A stretch of DNA of 64,000 nt from Adiantum capillus-veneris (GCA_014529385.2 CM043961.1:12999978-13063977); one strand, 5' to 3'. Positions 36,132 to 47,362 are shown, counted from the first letter of the stretch. Notes: a model not told the origin generated them from the letters alone. Translations and numbers: made by a program.

Positions 36132-36840
36132 GTGAATACGCGTCTTCCTTCCAAAAAGGAAAAGCATCAAAGCATGGTATCATCCTTGAGGGTTGGTCAC
36201 TCGGTGGATATCGTGTCAATAGTTCAAGCTATGTTGGAAAAGAAGACGGAATTGCAAGCATATGTGGATGGTGGTGCCCACGTGTGTGTCATGACCAAGG
36301 CTATTATGAAGGAAGCATGTGTCAAGATGTCATTGAATTCTTTGATCCATATGAGGATGGCCAACCACAAAAAGGCAAGATGTCTTGGGATAGCTGAAGA
36401 TGTAAAGATAAAATTCTTGGGGATTGAGTGCTTTGTTGATTGCTACGTGATGCAAGCGGGTAAAAATGTTTATCTGATCATTTTAGGGAGGCCATGGCTT
36501 ATAACCCTTGGTACTAAGCTGGATTGGGGCACAGGCTTGATCACTATCCCTGAGAAAGGAAGGACCATTGTCTACAACATGAAGACACATGAGATTCATA
36601 CAAAGCCCCTATTGGAGATGCCAGATACAGATCCAACAAAAACTACGTCATACAATAGTGATGCTTTATCTACATCATCAAAAGAAAGTGTAGAGGAAGG
36701 CTTTATGCAAGTATGTTCTGATCTATTTGGTATGTCCTGATCTATTTGGGATAAGTGTCAAAAAGGAAGCATCAATGCATGATGTGGAGGTCAAGGAGGA
36801 GAAGGAGAATCCAAAAGCAATTGTTCCACAAACACTACAT
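36132..36840 (+). pseudogene. Tat-element retropepsin with D-G-G motif, cut off by copia sequence
   Basis: The frame reads VGHSVDIVSIVQAMLEKKTE, then LQAYVDGGAHVCVMTKAIMK, IKFLGIECFVDCYVMQAGKN, VYLIILGRPWLITLGTKLDW and GTGLITIPEKGRT. This is a retropepsin fold with D-G-G at the active site and the conserved ILGRPWL. A stop occurs at 36738-36740. Coding-like text (EEKENPKAIVPQ) may go on to about 36830, where minus-strand copia sequence takes over. RT would be expected next, but the matching RT lies upstream at 31.4-33.5 kb. Confidence 0.8.
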
Positions 36841-39142
36841 CCCGTGAAACCAGAATTCGTTTTGTTTGCGGATGATACAACCTGTAACCTTTGATTTCAG
36901 CACTATAACCAACAAAAATACATTTGACAACCTTATCATCCAATTTTTTGCGCTGTGTTTGTGGCACCAAAGCATATGCCAAACAACCAAAAACATGCAT
37001 GTGCTCAATAGAAGGCTTTCTATCATGCCATGCTTCATATGGAGTAATAGATTGCAAAGCTTTCGTAGGACACCTGTTTAGTACAGTGGCACACATGATG
37101 GCCTCAAGCCAAAAAAAATGTGGCAAAGCTTGACTTTTGACCATACATCGTGCCATTTCCGTAAGTGACCTATTTTTCCTCTCAGCAACACCATTTTGCT
37201 GAGGTGTATAAGGCACTGTACATTGGTGTTTTATCCCGCGACTAGCCAAAAGTGCATTGAATTCATGAGACATATACTCCCCCCCTCGATCGGAACGGAG
37301 GGTGCCCATAGTACATTTCGAGACATTTTCAGCTATAGCCAGAAATTGTTTGAAGCACATAAAAACTTTGGAGTTTGTTTTAAGCGGACATACCCATGCA
37401 TGCGTGGAGTAATCATCAATGAAAGTCACGAAGTAAAGGTCATTTCCCAAGGATGGAGTTTGCATGGGTCCACAAACATCACTATGCACAAGCTGCAACC
37501 TGCACGTGGCCCGAACTGAACCATCCTTTGGAAACTTAGAATGCTGCATCTTACCCAAAATACAGCCTTCACAAACATGTTTGACAGGTGCTTCAAGAGG
37601 CGGCAAAGAAGCAACCATATCAAATTTTTGCAAATGCAGCAAACTGGCAAAATTTAGATGACCAAAACGTGCATGCCAAAGTTTTGTATATGAAATAGCC
37701 CTTGAATCTGCAAACTGCATTAAAATCCCAGATGCAATAATTTCACCACCAAAACTGAGATCATGAACTGTACATCTGTCATCCACAAATTTGACTACAA
37801 GTCCAAGTCTAGCAAGTGCAGATACAGACAAAAGATTCTTCTTGATCCCAGGTACATAAAGCGCATCAACAAGTGTGAAAGAACTTCCATTTGCAGCCGT
37901 AAGCACAATCTTCCCAACTCCTTGAACCGGATAAGAGGCATTGTTGGCACAAGTGACTAAGTTCCCATGAGGGACAGACTCGAGAGGGGTGAACAATTCA
38001 TGATGTGAGGTAATGTGCTTTGTAGCACCACTATCGAAATACCACACATGTGAATCTGCAGCAACTGACAAGCATGCATCATGGACAACAGGATTGTAAG
38101 TGCACTCTGCGCTAAAAGCCCATTCTGCATCGACATCAGCATTACAGTCTCCTTTTACAGAAGACTCAACAATGGCTGCATTTGTAGCGGAACCAACATT
38201 TGCAGTGGAACCACCCTATTTCTTCTTAGCCTCTTTGGCCTTCAACTTAGGACACTGCTTGATCAAGTGATCATTAGCTTTACAATAATGGCAACGCATC
38301 TTCTTGTTGCCCTTATCACCAAAATTTCCAAACAAATTGCTGCCAACAGAAGCATTAGGAACAGAAGTTTTGCCACTCGCATCAGAACCATAAGAAGTGG
38401 TTGCATTGCTGTTACCACCCTTTCTTTGAGAAGCAATAAAAGCCTATTCAACTGCATGCTGCCTAGTCCTGTTTTTTCTAGAAAGTGACTCTTGCAACAA
38501 CAATGTGCATAATGCATCAAACTTGACAACTTCAGGATTTCCTTGGGTCATCAGTCTCCAAGTACTAGCAAAAGTCTCGTAGGAATCTGGTAAGGCATCA
38601 AGAACAGTCTGCACAAGGGAACTGTCTGAAATAAATTCACCTACAGAAATAAGTTGCTCATTGATATCCTTGACACTAGCAAGGAAAGTGTCCATATCAT
38701 TTTCCTCATGCATAATCTTTGACTCCAGCTCTTTACACAGTAAAGCAATTTTAGCCTCATTGCGACTTGCATAAAGACCAGCCAAAATATCCCAAGCCTA
38801 TTTTGTAGATTTTGCTGAACGGATGTGAGGAACAATGGTGCGCTTCACAGACAACGCAATCAATGCATGAGCCTGCACATCCTTTACATCCCAACGAGCT
38901 TGTTCTACCGTAGGCAAAACAACTCTAATAGCAGCAATCCTTGCAGCAAGACCTGCAACATCCTCAACATCGCCTACATCCTCAAAACCAGGACGTACAT
39001 CAATGCCCTGCACAATATTCCAGATGCCCTTTGACACAAGAACATGTTGCATCATATAAGCCCACATAGGGTAATCTCCCCCATCCAACCTGTCCTCAGT
39101 AGTAAACATCTTGAACACATCTGTGTTGTTATTGTCCGCCAT
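36791..39142 (-). pseudogene. Copia gag-protease-integrase half (minus strand)
   Basis: Starts MADNNNTDVFKMFTTEDRLD at 39142 and keeps one frame throughout, with three TAG stops (38800, 38446 and 38220, first base on the minus strand). Gag: DGGDYPMWAYMMQHVLVSKG and a knuckle CHYCKANDHLIKQC. Protease: VWYFDSGATKHITSHHELF. GAG-pre-integrase: LWHARFGHLNFASLLHL...CEGCILGKMQ. The integrase has QLVHSDVCGPMQ, LRSDRGGEY and QQNGVAERKNR, so the D,D,E residues are retained. The frame ends in a short tail after LVSRDVVF; RT and RNase H are absent on this strand. If the three stops were read through, all domains up to integrase would be whole. Confidence 0.9.
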
Positions 39143-39488
39143 GGTAAATGCTACACCTGATGTGAAAACTGCCCAAAAATAGTAGAAACGGAGCGGGAAC
39201 AACACGTGCTATAAAGCACAAACCGTAGAATACTGTAAGGCACCTGTTATGCAAAAATTGGCACTAATAGAAATTCTGCACAAAATGACAAAATTGCATG
39301 TACATACCTGCTTGTAGTGGAAACGCAGGCCAAAATGAGCCCGAATCATAAATCTGAGCAGACTGAGCTCTACGAGATCCCCCAAAATATTTGTCGACTT
39401 GCGAACGCTCGCCAAACCTCACTGTAATCGAAGAAAGTGAGCAGCGTGTGCTGGAGCAGCTGGCGACTAAGCCCGGGAGGATGTAACC

Positions 39489-39502
39489 TGCTCTGATACT
39501 AA
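39489..39502 (-). other. Primer binding site of the minus-strand copia half
   Basis: On the minus strand it reads TTAGTATCAGAGCA, an initiator-Met-type PBS with one change (TTGG to TTAG), one base inside the LTR edge at 39504. Confidence 0.85.
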
Positions 39503-39503
39503 T

Positions 39504-39703
39504 TGTTGGAATTAGGGTTGCAGAGAAACACACACAGCTTGGAGAAGATGTAGGAAGCTCTAGGCACGCAATAGAGAGTGTGTTACTTAGTTTGATATGG
39601 AAAGATAGATAGCCCTAGAGTGATGGGTGTATATACAATGCTCAGGGGAAAAAACCTCCTAAAGAGGGAAAAAATGCCCTGACGGTCCTAGCGTGTTCAC
39701 ACA
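39504..39703 (-). repeat. 200-bp LTR of the minus-strand copia half
   Basis: The + strand runs TGTTGGAATTAGGG ... GTGTTCACACA. It aligns end to end with the reverse complement of 42128-42327, with about 16 differences in 200 bp by eye. It lies next to the PBS and so is the 5' LTR of the gag-protease-integrase half. Confidence 0.92.
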
Positions 39704-40496
39704 CATCACTACCACATGTATATGGTAACAGGCACATCTCTGCCCTCACTTAGCTTTGGTTGTTGTTCTGTTTACAGTAGGTCGAAACTGAGTAGCTGTG
39801 TTACTTTGAAATATGGAGCTTGCAACACAGGTCTCTCAGGTTGGCTTCTCCGCCCTTGTATATTTTTCTGACAGATTTTTGTATTAAAAGAAGGGGGTTA
39901 TTTCTCTGTGTAAATAACAATGTAGCTTGTTTTTTATATGATGATGCTTGATGTAATTCTCTATTTTGCATAAACCAATCCTGGCTATGGTACTGGTTGA
40001 TCGATGAGGGTATATGCGGTTGATATTTTTGGCATGACTTGCTTACCCTTCTACTGGGTGCTTCGGGTTGCTGTTATACTGCGGGATTACTGTTTTGAGT
40101 TGGTTCTGGCACATGGTACCAATTGTTGCGGTATATAATCTCTGTATAAACTATTTTGTTGGGGGTGGTTGCTCTACAACAAACATTAGATCCTTTAAGA
40201 GATTTGGCTGCCGATTTTTACTTTACAGTGTTCAACTGACAATAATCGATCTTACTTGGATGGCTTACTAAGTAGCATAACGCCTCGTGATGTGCTTGAT
40301 ACTGTCGTTTTGTCATAAGGTTTGTAGCAATATCAATAAGAAACCTTGATGGGCCTTATACATTGGACGGCCATTGGTACTTACATGGGTGGGGTTTTTG
40401 ACCCTACTGTGCACTAAATTTGATTGGCTATAGGGATTTACATGGGTAGTGACTGTTTCCTTTCCTACTGCGCACTGGTTTTTGTTATGCACTGTG
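39704..40496. other. Non-coding stretch between the two copia halves
   Basis: No coding text. Two loosely similar phrases (TACATGGGT.G.G...CCTACTG.GCACT) occur at 40380-40415 and 40440-40475, suggesting a small degenerate duplication. One breakpoint of the proposed inversion would lie at its right end. Confidence 0.5.
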
Positions 40497-42042
40497 CACT
40501 AATGGCTGCCATGCAATCAGAATACATGATGCACTTATAGAAAATGACACATGGACTTTATGTGATTTGCCTCCTAGCAAAAAGGCCATTGGTACGAAGT
40601 GGGTTTACAAGTTGAAACGCAAGCTGGATGGTGAGATCGATCGCCATAAGGCTCGACTTGTTGCACAAAGGGTTATGCACAACAAAAAGGCATAGATTAT
40701 GATAAGACCTTTGCTCCCACTTGTCATATGACTACTGTGCGTTTTCTATGTGCATTGGTAGCTCATTTGGTTGGGATGTACATCAATCAGACATTGTTAC
40801 TGCTTTCTTGAATGGTGACATATTTGAGGAAGTTTATGTAACGCAACCTCACGGTTTTGTCATAAAAGGACAAGAGGACAAAGTGTGCAGATGTAAGAAG
40901 GCTTTGTATGGGTTGAAGCAATCTCCTTTTGCTTGGTTTGAGAAAGCTGACACTCATTTGGTCAAACGAGGCTTTCGTAACAGTCCAACAGAAAGCACAT
41001 TGTATGTAAAGCGGGAGGGTGATGTACTTCTCATTGTGGTTCTTTATGTCGATAATTTGCTGATCACTGGACCAAATGAGAGACATATTGTTGAATTTAA
41101 GGCTGATTTGAATGCTACTTTCAAGATGAAAGATTTGGGGTTGTTACATCATTACTTGGGTATACAGTTTAAGCAGTATGATGGTGGTATTTCCTTGTGT
41201 CAGAAAAGTTACATAGAAACATTGCTATGTAAGTTTGGACTTGAGGATTGTAAACCTATTGATATGTAAGTTTGGACTTGAGGATTGGAAACAGGTTTGA
41301 AGTTGAGTCTACATGATGCTAGCGATCCTGCTGATGTCACTCTTTACCAAATTGTTGTGCTGCATCATTACTTGGGTATATAGTTTAAGCAGTGTGATGG
41401 TGGTATTGCCTTGTGTCAGAAAAGTTACATAGAAACATCGCTATGTAAGTTTGGACTTGACGATTGTAAACCTATTACCACTCCCATGGAAACAGGTTTG
41501 AAGTTGAGTCTACATGATGCTAGCGATCATGCTGATGTCACTCTTTACCAAACTGTTGTTGGGTGGCTGCCTCATTTATGTATGCAACACGAGGCCAGAT
41601 ATTTAGTTTGCAGTCTCACATGTCAGCAGATTTATGCATAGCCCAGGGTCTAAGCATTGGCAAGCTGTAAAGAGAATTTTTCGCTATCTTAGTGGCACTT
41701 TACATCTTGGCTTGTTTTATCCCAAGGGGAGATCATTGCCTCCAGATTTACATGCTTTTTCGGACTCAGATTAGGCTGGTTGTTTTGACATGCGAGTGTC
41801 CACAAGTGGTTTTTGTTTCATGCTTGACAGTTCATGTATATCATAATTGAGCATGAAGAAACCTACTATGGCCACTTCGAGTTGTGAGGGTGAGTACAGG
41901 TCAGTCTTCATAGCTACGGTTGAGTATGTATGGCTCAGACGCCGTATGGCTCAACCTTGCAGATCTTTTCACAAAGGCATTGTCTCGTGAGAAGCTCGAA
42001 GCTTTCCGCAAAGCTTTGGGCTTACTCTCCTTTGTGGATTGA
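40497..42042 (+). pseudogene. Copia RT-RNase H half (plus strand), decayed
   Basis: Begins AAMQSEY, then after a frameshift LIENDTWTLCDLPPSKKAIG, TKWVYKLKRKLDGEIDRHKA and RLVAQ. The frame 40721-41269 gives GWDVHQSDIVTAFLNGDIFE, LKQSPFAWFEKADTHLVKRG and VLYVDNLLITGPN, where the YVDD catalytic site has become YVDN. A tandem duplication scrambles the next part. RNase H pieces are traceable (SDSD-like and STSGFCF-like text with stops). The C-terminus reads LFTKALSREKLEAFRKALGL and ends at about 42042. The 3' LTR follows at 42128. Confidence 0.88.
41146..41565 (+). repeat. ~218-bp tandem duplication within the copia RT
   Basis: CATCATTACTTGGGTATA.AG through CTTTACCAAA.TGTTG is present at about 41146-41362 and again at 41364-41565. 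A 25-bp echo of ATGTAAGTTTGGACTTGAGG lies at the junction near 41263. The copies differ at scattered bases, so the event is not recent. Confidence 0.88.
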
Positions 42043-42105
42043 TTATCTCCTCAGGGCATGGCACTTCCCTTTACTCATATGCCAGCTCTCGTTCACCGCA
42101 TCACT

Positions 42106-42114
42106 CCAGGGGGG
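42106..42114 (+). other. Polypurine tract of the plus-strand copia half
   Basis: CCAGGGGGG lies 13 bp before the LTR start at 42128. It is slightly further away than usual, so the assignment is tentative. Confidence 0.5.
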
Positions 42115-42127
42115 TTTTGTTTCCTAG

Positions 42128-42327
42128 TGTGTGAACACACTAGGACTGCCAGGGCATTTTTTCCCTCTTTAGGAGGTTTTTTATCCCGAGCATTGTATAC
42201 ACGCCCATCACTCTAGGGCTATCTATCTTTCCATAGCACACTAAGTAACACACTCTCTATCGTGTGCATAGAGCTTCCTTCGTCTTCTCCAAGTTGTGTG
42301 TGTTTCTCTGCAACCCTAATTCCAACA
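42128..42327 (+). repeat. 200-bp LTR of the plus-strand copia half
   Basis: Runs TGTGTGAACACACTAGGAC ... CTAATTCCAACA. It is the reverse complement of the LTR at 39504-39703, at roughly 92% identity by eye. The base calls flanking it (GCGCC) do not match the outer flank of the other LTR. Confidence 0.92.
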
Positions 42328-42406
42328 GCGCCACCAGCTCTTTAAATAGAGAAATGAGGACGATCGTCAGGTCGATGTGATGAGCAGAGCGCCATGAATG
42401 GAGAGA

Positions 42407-42446
42407 CCCCCCCCCCCCCCCCCCCCCCCCCCCCGCCCCCCCCCCC
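42407..42446. repeat. 40-bp poly-C tract (one G)
   Basis: A C run with a single G at about position 42435, inside otherwise unremarkable non-coding DNA. Confidence 0.9.
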
Positions 42447-42641
42447 ATAGCTAGTGCGAAGCCGCCTAAAGGCAGAATGAGAGACCTATACAAGGCGCCT
42501 TCATGGCAAGTAATATTAGAGGCAATAAACCTGTTTTGTAAAAAACCACCTTGTCCCCTAGAAGGGTTAATACCCATGGTGGATCCCTAGTGTGGTGAAG
42601 CTAAAAGGTGTCCAATTCAGCTAATGATCCTTAGGTAATAC

Positions 42642-42757
<116 letters not shown>

Positions 42758-43155
42758 GGTGCAGCAAAACAAGTGCCTACAGATGAATTTGTGCAGATTT
42801 TGAAGGTGAATCCCATTGAATTGGGTTGTTGTGTTTACCCTGAGCATAGAGAGGTGCACATTGTGTGTTCAAGGTGTGTACCCCCTTGCCCCTTTCCAAC
42901 GTGCAAAATGTGAACTCACGTCTTATGGTCTAGCACAATTTTTTGAAATGTTTAGGATTTTTAACCCAGATTGTTTGATCTTGTGTGGTTTCCTTATTGT
43001 TAAGTGTTGTTTATACGTATTGTACAGTCAAACACAGCTTTTGAAGTGAAAATAGTTATTGACCCGTATTAATCTAATCTTACACAATTTTTTGATGTCT
43101 TTAGGGTTTGTCCAAACTAGTATGACTACCGGTGCACCCTAAAACTTTATTTGAT

Positions 43156-43695
43156 ATGTTGTTATTATTGTCCAGTGCAAAAATGACATCCGAGGAAAAG
43201 AAAATTATTATGCATGGTATTCGAAAGGAGTGTATACTCACAATATCCTTATGTGCAAATGGTCGCATTCAGCAAATAAATCAAAGTGACATCTTCATTA
43301 AAGATCTCACTAGCACTATTTGGGAGAACACAGAGCACAGATTGCGTGCCGAAGGCCATTACGAGTTGTTGGTGCCTACAGGGATAAGAGAATCCGACCC
43401 CCCGTCCCCCACAAGATCACGACGGAATATGAAAGTATGTTGCAGAGATTTGAAAGAAGATCTTCCGTTGCCCTCTCCTTATTTAAAAAAAGTCATCAAT
43501 CTATTTTTTTGTCACTGCGCTCTGTCACCTGCTAGTTGTCTACCTCCCCTCTGCCATGTGCATTGTCCCATGGGCTTTCATTTGCTTGCGTTACACGTCA
43601 TCCGAGCAAGGCTCTGCCACTTCTCACGTCGCTCGCGTCCAAGCCCCCCTCACAAATTATGCATTCTTTTTACATTATTAAATTTCATTTTCTAA
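43156..43695 (+). other. Unrecognised ORF, 179 codons
   Basis: ATG at 43156, with a second in-frame ATG at 43183. The first half has ordinary protein composition (MTSEEKKIIMHGIRKECILT...EGHYELLVPTGIRESDPP) and the second half turns Cys/Pro/Leu-rich, as random sequence does. There is no domain I recognise and no neighbour to suggest a role. It may be a fragment of a degraded gene or chance. Confidence 0.25.
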
Positions 43696-43898
43696 CTCAA
43701 GGAAAGCATCTTTAATAGATTTCATTTAAAGAAATGGGTTTAAAATTTAACCCACTTACTTGGGTATTAGAGAGAGCACAGAACACTCTCCCAACAAAAT
43801 CGACGATAATGATCATGAGACAAGGCATCCATATTGGTATGTATTGTTGCTAAGAAAATTTTACTCTAAAAATTATGATCCAACTCAACTTCGACATT

Positions 43899-43899
<1 letters not shown>

Positions 43900-43942
<43 letters not shown>
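43900..43942. repeat. (AC)n microsatellite
   Basis: A pure AC run immediately before the first copy of the ~1.06-kb tandem repeat. Confidence 0.95.
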
Positions 43943-43947
<5 letters not shown>

Positions 43948-43950
43948 CCT

Positions 43951-46209
43951 AGCCAAAAAGATCCCAAGTAAAGATAGAGTCACTCACCTGCATCCATATA
44001 AACAAGACAACAGATTCATTAGCTTTGAATACATATTACATGTGTCAACAAACCTATCAATCGTTGTTATCCATGTCCTACTTAAAACCTTTTTAACTTA
44101 TACCTACCATCCATGGACTGTTAAATATCAGCAAGTATCCATTCTCAGAACAATAAGCGACACATGAAAGTGATATGTGTGTGTGTGTGTGTGTCTGTGT
44201 GCGCGCGCGTGCACGTGCTTTAACCCAAGCACCATACTCAATGAGTCGGAAGTAGGCCCATTGAGTATGGGCCTACTGCCTCATCAAGTTGATAAGAATA
44301 GAATAGTCAAGTCTGAAGCCAAAGAGCTGTATAATATCAGAAAATCCATAAGTCTCATCGGAGCTATAAGTGACAATGTTAACAGAGAGGATTATACTCC
44401 AGTCAAATTTTTAAAGCTTTGTTAGCCATTAGAGAATAGTATGGATGCCATTCATAGTCAGTCGTAGAAGTTTTCCATGATTTAACCATTTTCTATGAAT
44501 AGTCCTCAAACCAACCGTCCATCCAAGAGTAGTTCATTTATAGGTAAAATGTTCCTGAAATCATTACACAATGGTAAGTAATTTTGGATTAAGTTGCAAC
44601 CTAAAATCAGTAGAGTTAAAAACTACAATAGCTGGGAGCAGGAATCCGATCTATAGACAAGGAAAGACCACCTAACCCCTGTCAACCTAACAAGGAATTA
44701 TTGACAATGGGTCCATCAAAGCCTTTAGACAAAAATCTCCAAAGCCAGCATCCTGGTTTTTTAGCTTTTTGAGAAAACCTTGTGTTTAGGACGTGTGTGT
44801 TATTGTTTTTAGACTTACTTATACACAAAAGAACGTAAGAGTTCAAAAGACATCTGGCTTTAAACAAAGGACAACGATTAGCACAAAAACAACACAGTCT
44901 TTGATTCATTTTTGTACGCCATAGTGAGAATGAGGTATCTTTCTAGTGTTTTGTATATAAGATTGTCAAGAACAACTTATTTTGAAGTGAAAGAGGCCAG
45001 GATCGATAGTGATGGACATCAACTTAGCCAAAAAGATCCTAAGTAAAGATAGAATCCTCACTTGCATCCATATAAACAAGACAATAGATTCGTTAACCTT
45101 GAATACGTATTACGAGTGTCAAAACGAACCTATTAGTTGTTATCAATGTTCTACTTAAAACCTTTTTAACTTATACCTACCATCCATGCAGTGTTAAATA
45201 TCAGCATCCATTCACAGAGCAATAAGCCACACATGAATGTGACATGTGTGTGTACCCGCCCTAACCCAAGCACCATACTCAATGAGTTGGCAGTAGATCC
45301 ATTGAGTATTGGCCTACTGCCTCATCAAGTTGATGAGAATAGAATAGTCAAGTCTAAAGCCAAAGAGCTGTATCATTTCAGAAAATCCATGAGTCTCAAC
45401 GGAGCTATAAATTACAATGTTAACACAGAGGATTATACTCCAGTCGGAGTTATAAGGCTTTGTCAGCCAATTGAGAATAGTATGGATGTCGTTCATAGTT
45501 AGATGTAGAATTTTGCCATGCTTTAATCAGTTTCTATGAATAGTCCTCAAATGAACCGTCCATTGAAGAGTAGTTTGTTTATAAGTAAAATGTTTCTGAA
45601 ATCATAAGAATCAAAAAATTACACAAAGGTAAGTAATTCTGGATTAACCTGCAACCTAAAATCAGAAGAGTCAAAAACTACAATAGTTGTGAGCAAGAAT
45701 CCAATCTATAGACAAGGAAAGACCACCTGACACGTGTCAACCTAACAAAGAATTATAGACATTGGGTCCATCAAAGCCTATAGACAAAAATCTCCAAAGC
45801 CAGCATCCGAGTTTCCCAGTTTTCTGGGAGACCCTTATGTTTAGGATGTGTGTGTTGTTGTTTTCAGACTTATATTTATATACAAAAGAACATAACATTT
45901 CAAAAGACAATTGGCTTTATATAAAGGACAAAAGCAACTCAATTTTTGATTCAGTTTTGTATATCATAGTGAGAATGAGGTATCATTCTAGTGTTTTGTA
46001 TATAAGATAGTCAAGAACAACTTATTCAAAACTGAAAGAGGCCAAGTTCGACGCTGATGGATAACAACTTAGCCAAAAAGATCCTAAATAAAAATAAGAG
46101 TCATCACCTACATCCATATAAACAAAACAATATATTTATTAGCTTTGAATACGTATTACAAATGTCAACGAACCTATCAGTTGTTATCCATGCCCTACTT
46201 AAAACAGAG

Positions 46210-46210
<1 letters not shown>
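43951..46210 (+). repeat. ~1.05-1.08-kb tandem repeat, two copies and a partial third
   Basis: Copies start at 43951, 45026 and 46071, each with AGCCAAAAAGATCC.AA.TAAA followed by CATCCATATAAACAA.ACAA. Copies 1 and 2 stay alignable throughout: CCTACCATCCATG, CCAAGCACCATACTCAATGA, CCTCATCAAGTTGAT.AGAAT, GGAAAGACCACCT.AC and others. The third is cut at about 46210 by a GT tract. Differences are frequent, so the array is old. No long ORF is conserved between copies. Confidence 0.9.
44175..44276 (+). repeat. (GT)n(GC)n tract and adjacent 9-bp perfect hairpin
   Basis: A GT run with GCGCGCG lies at 44175-44219. At 44252-44276, GTAGGCCCA and TGGGCCTAC form a perfect stem around a 7-nt loop. In the second repeat copy (near 45295-45320) the stem is broken by substitutions. 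Confidence 0.8.
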
Positions 46211-46249
<39 letters not shown>

Positions 46250-46364
46250 CACACACACACAGAGAGAAGGGAGGGGAGTTGAGTAATTTGGAATTTCATG
46301 GTACTAAGAACAATAGCAAGAAGCCTCAAGTCTATCCAGTAAGTCTTTAATATAAGAGGGGAGA

Positions 46365-46401
<37 letters not shown>

Positions 46402-46523
46402 AATCTAACATTGTAAAAACAATCACAAAACATTTCAAAGATCTATCCAACAAACCTTGAACTCGGATTTTATAGAGAGATAAGGGGGGAGGGATATGAT
46501 AGGATTAGAACAATATAAAGGAT

Positions 46524-46602
<79 letters not shown>

Positions 46603-46749
46603 TGTGTGTGAGAGAGAGAGAGAGAGAGAAGATCTACGCTCATTGGAATAATCTTAAGATCCTTATAAATTATTCCACGAGTGTTGAACTCAAGACTTGC
46701 TACAAGAGAGCTCAAAGATCAAGCAAAGACGTGTTTAAGGACTCAAGAT

Positions 46750-46790
<41 letters not shown>
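46211..46790. repeat. Cluster of GT, GA and compound microsatellites
   Basis: Tracts lie at about 46211-46260 (GT running into AC, which can fold on itself), 46357-46399 (GA), 46522-46628 (GT then GA, twice) and 46751-46790 (GA). The GT-GA order is the reverse complement of the TC-AC compounds in the left part of the window. No gene is seen between 46791 and 47206. Confidence 0.93.
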
Positions 46791-46793
<3 letters not shown>

Positions 46794-47206
46794 ATACAAT
46801 CTTCATCAATGGTGACCCGATGGTGTACATGAGTGCATGCAATGGTTTGTAGGTCTACTATAATTTCATCATCATCGGTGTTAATGTGATTGGATAGATT
46901 CAAAATGTATTAATGTTTATAAAAATATTATATACATTAATGTAGCATCCATTGTATATTGGTGTTACATAACGGGAACACAAACACAACATTAATATTT
47001 TACCTTTTGAAGCCAAGGTTAGTCCTATAAGATTAAAAGTCATGTTTGTTTTTTAACCGTGGTAACGCAAGTCACGTACTGGTGAGTTCTTAAAAAGGAT
47101 CGGATGTTTTGAATCTTCATGTGCGTTGAGCACATTCACAAGAAGATTTAGAAATTTTCTCGTGTAGGAAAACAGAGTCTTTTCCAGTGCTTCTCATACA
47201 ATGAAT

Positions 47207-47362
47207 AACATCATGAGCTTCTGCTCGAGAGGCACCGCATGCCTAGCTAGGTACGATTGGGGCCAAGGGACCACCGGCCCCCCCACCGGCCCGGTGGTCC
47301 CCTACCCCCAATCCGTACCTAGCTAGGCATGCGGTGCCTCCCTCACAGAAGCTCATGATGTT
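47207..47362. repeat. 156-bp foldback (long inverted repeat)
   Basis: Arms of about 70 bp are nearly complementary. The outer 17 bp (AACATCATGAGCTTCTG) are perfect, a 6-bp mismatch follows, then 25 bp including AGGCACCGCATGCCTAGCTA are perfect, and an inner GGGACCACCGG pairs with CCGGTGGTCCC around a 13-nt GC-rich loop. It could be a foldback transposon, a MITE-like element, or a source of a hairpin RNA. I see no target-site duplication. Confidence 0.9.

Noticed and set aside
39504-42327. The two 200-bp copia LTRs as ends of a single undisturbed element
   Set aside because: They are in opposite orientation, about 8% diverged, and the outer 5-bp flanks do not match; rearrangement or two insertions is required.
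43156-43695. 179-codon ORF as a host gene
   Set aside because: No family resemblance, and the second half has random-like composition; kept only as an unrecognised frame.
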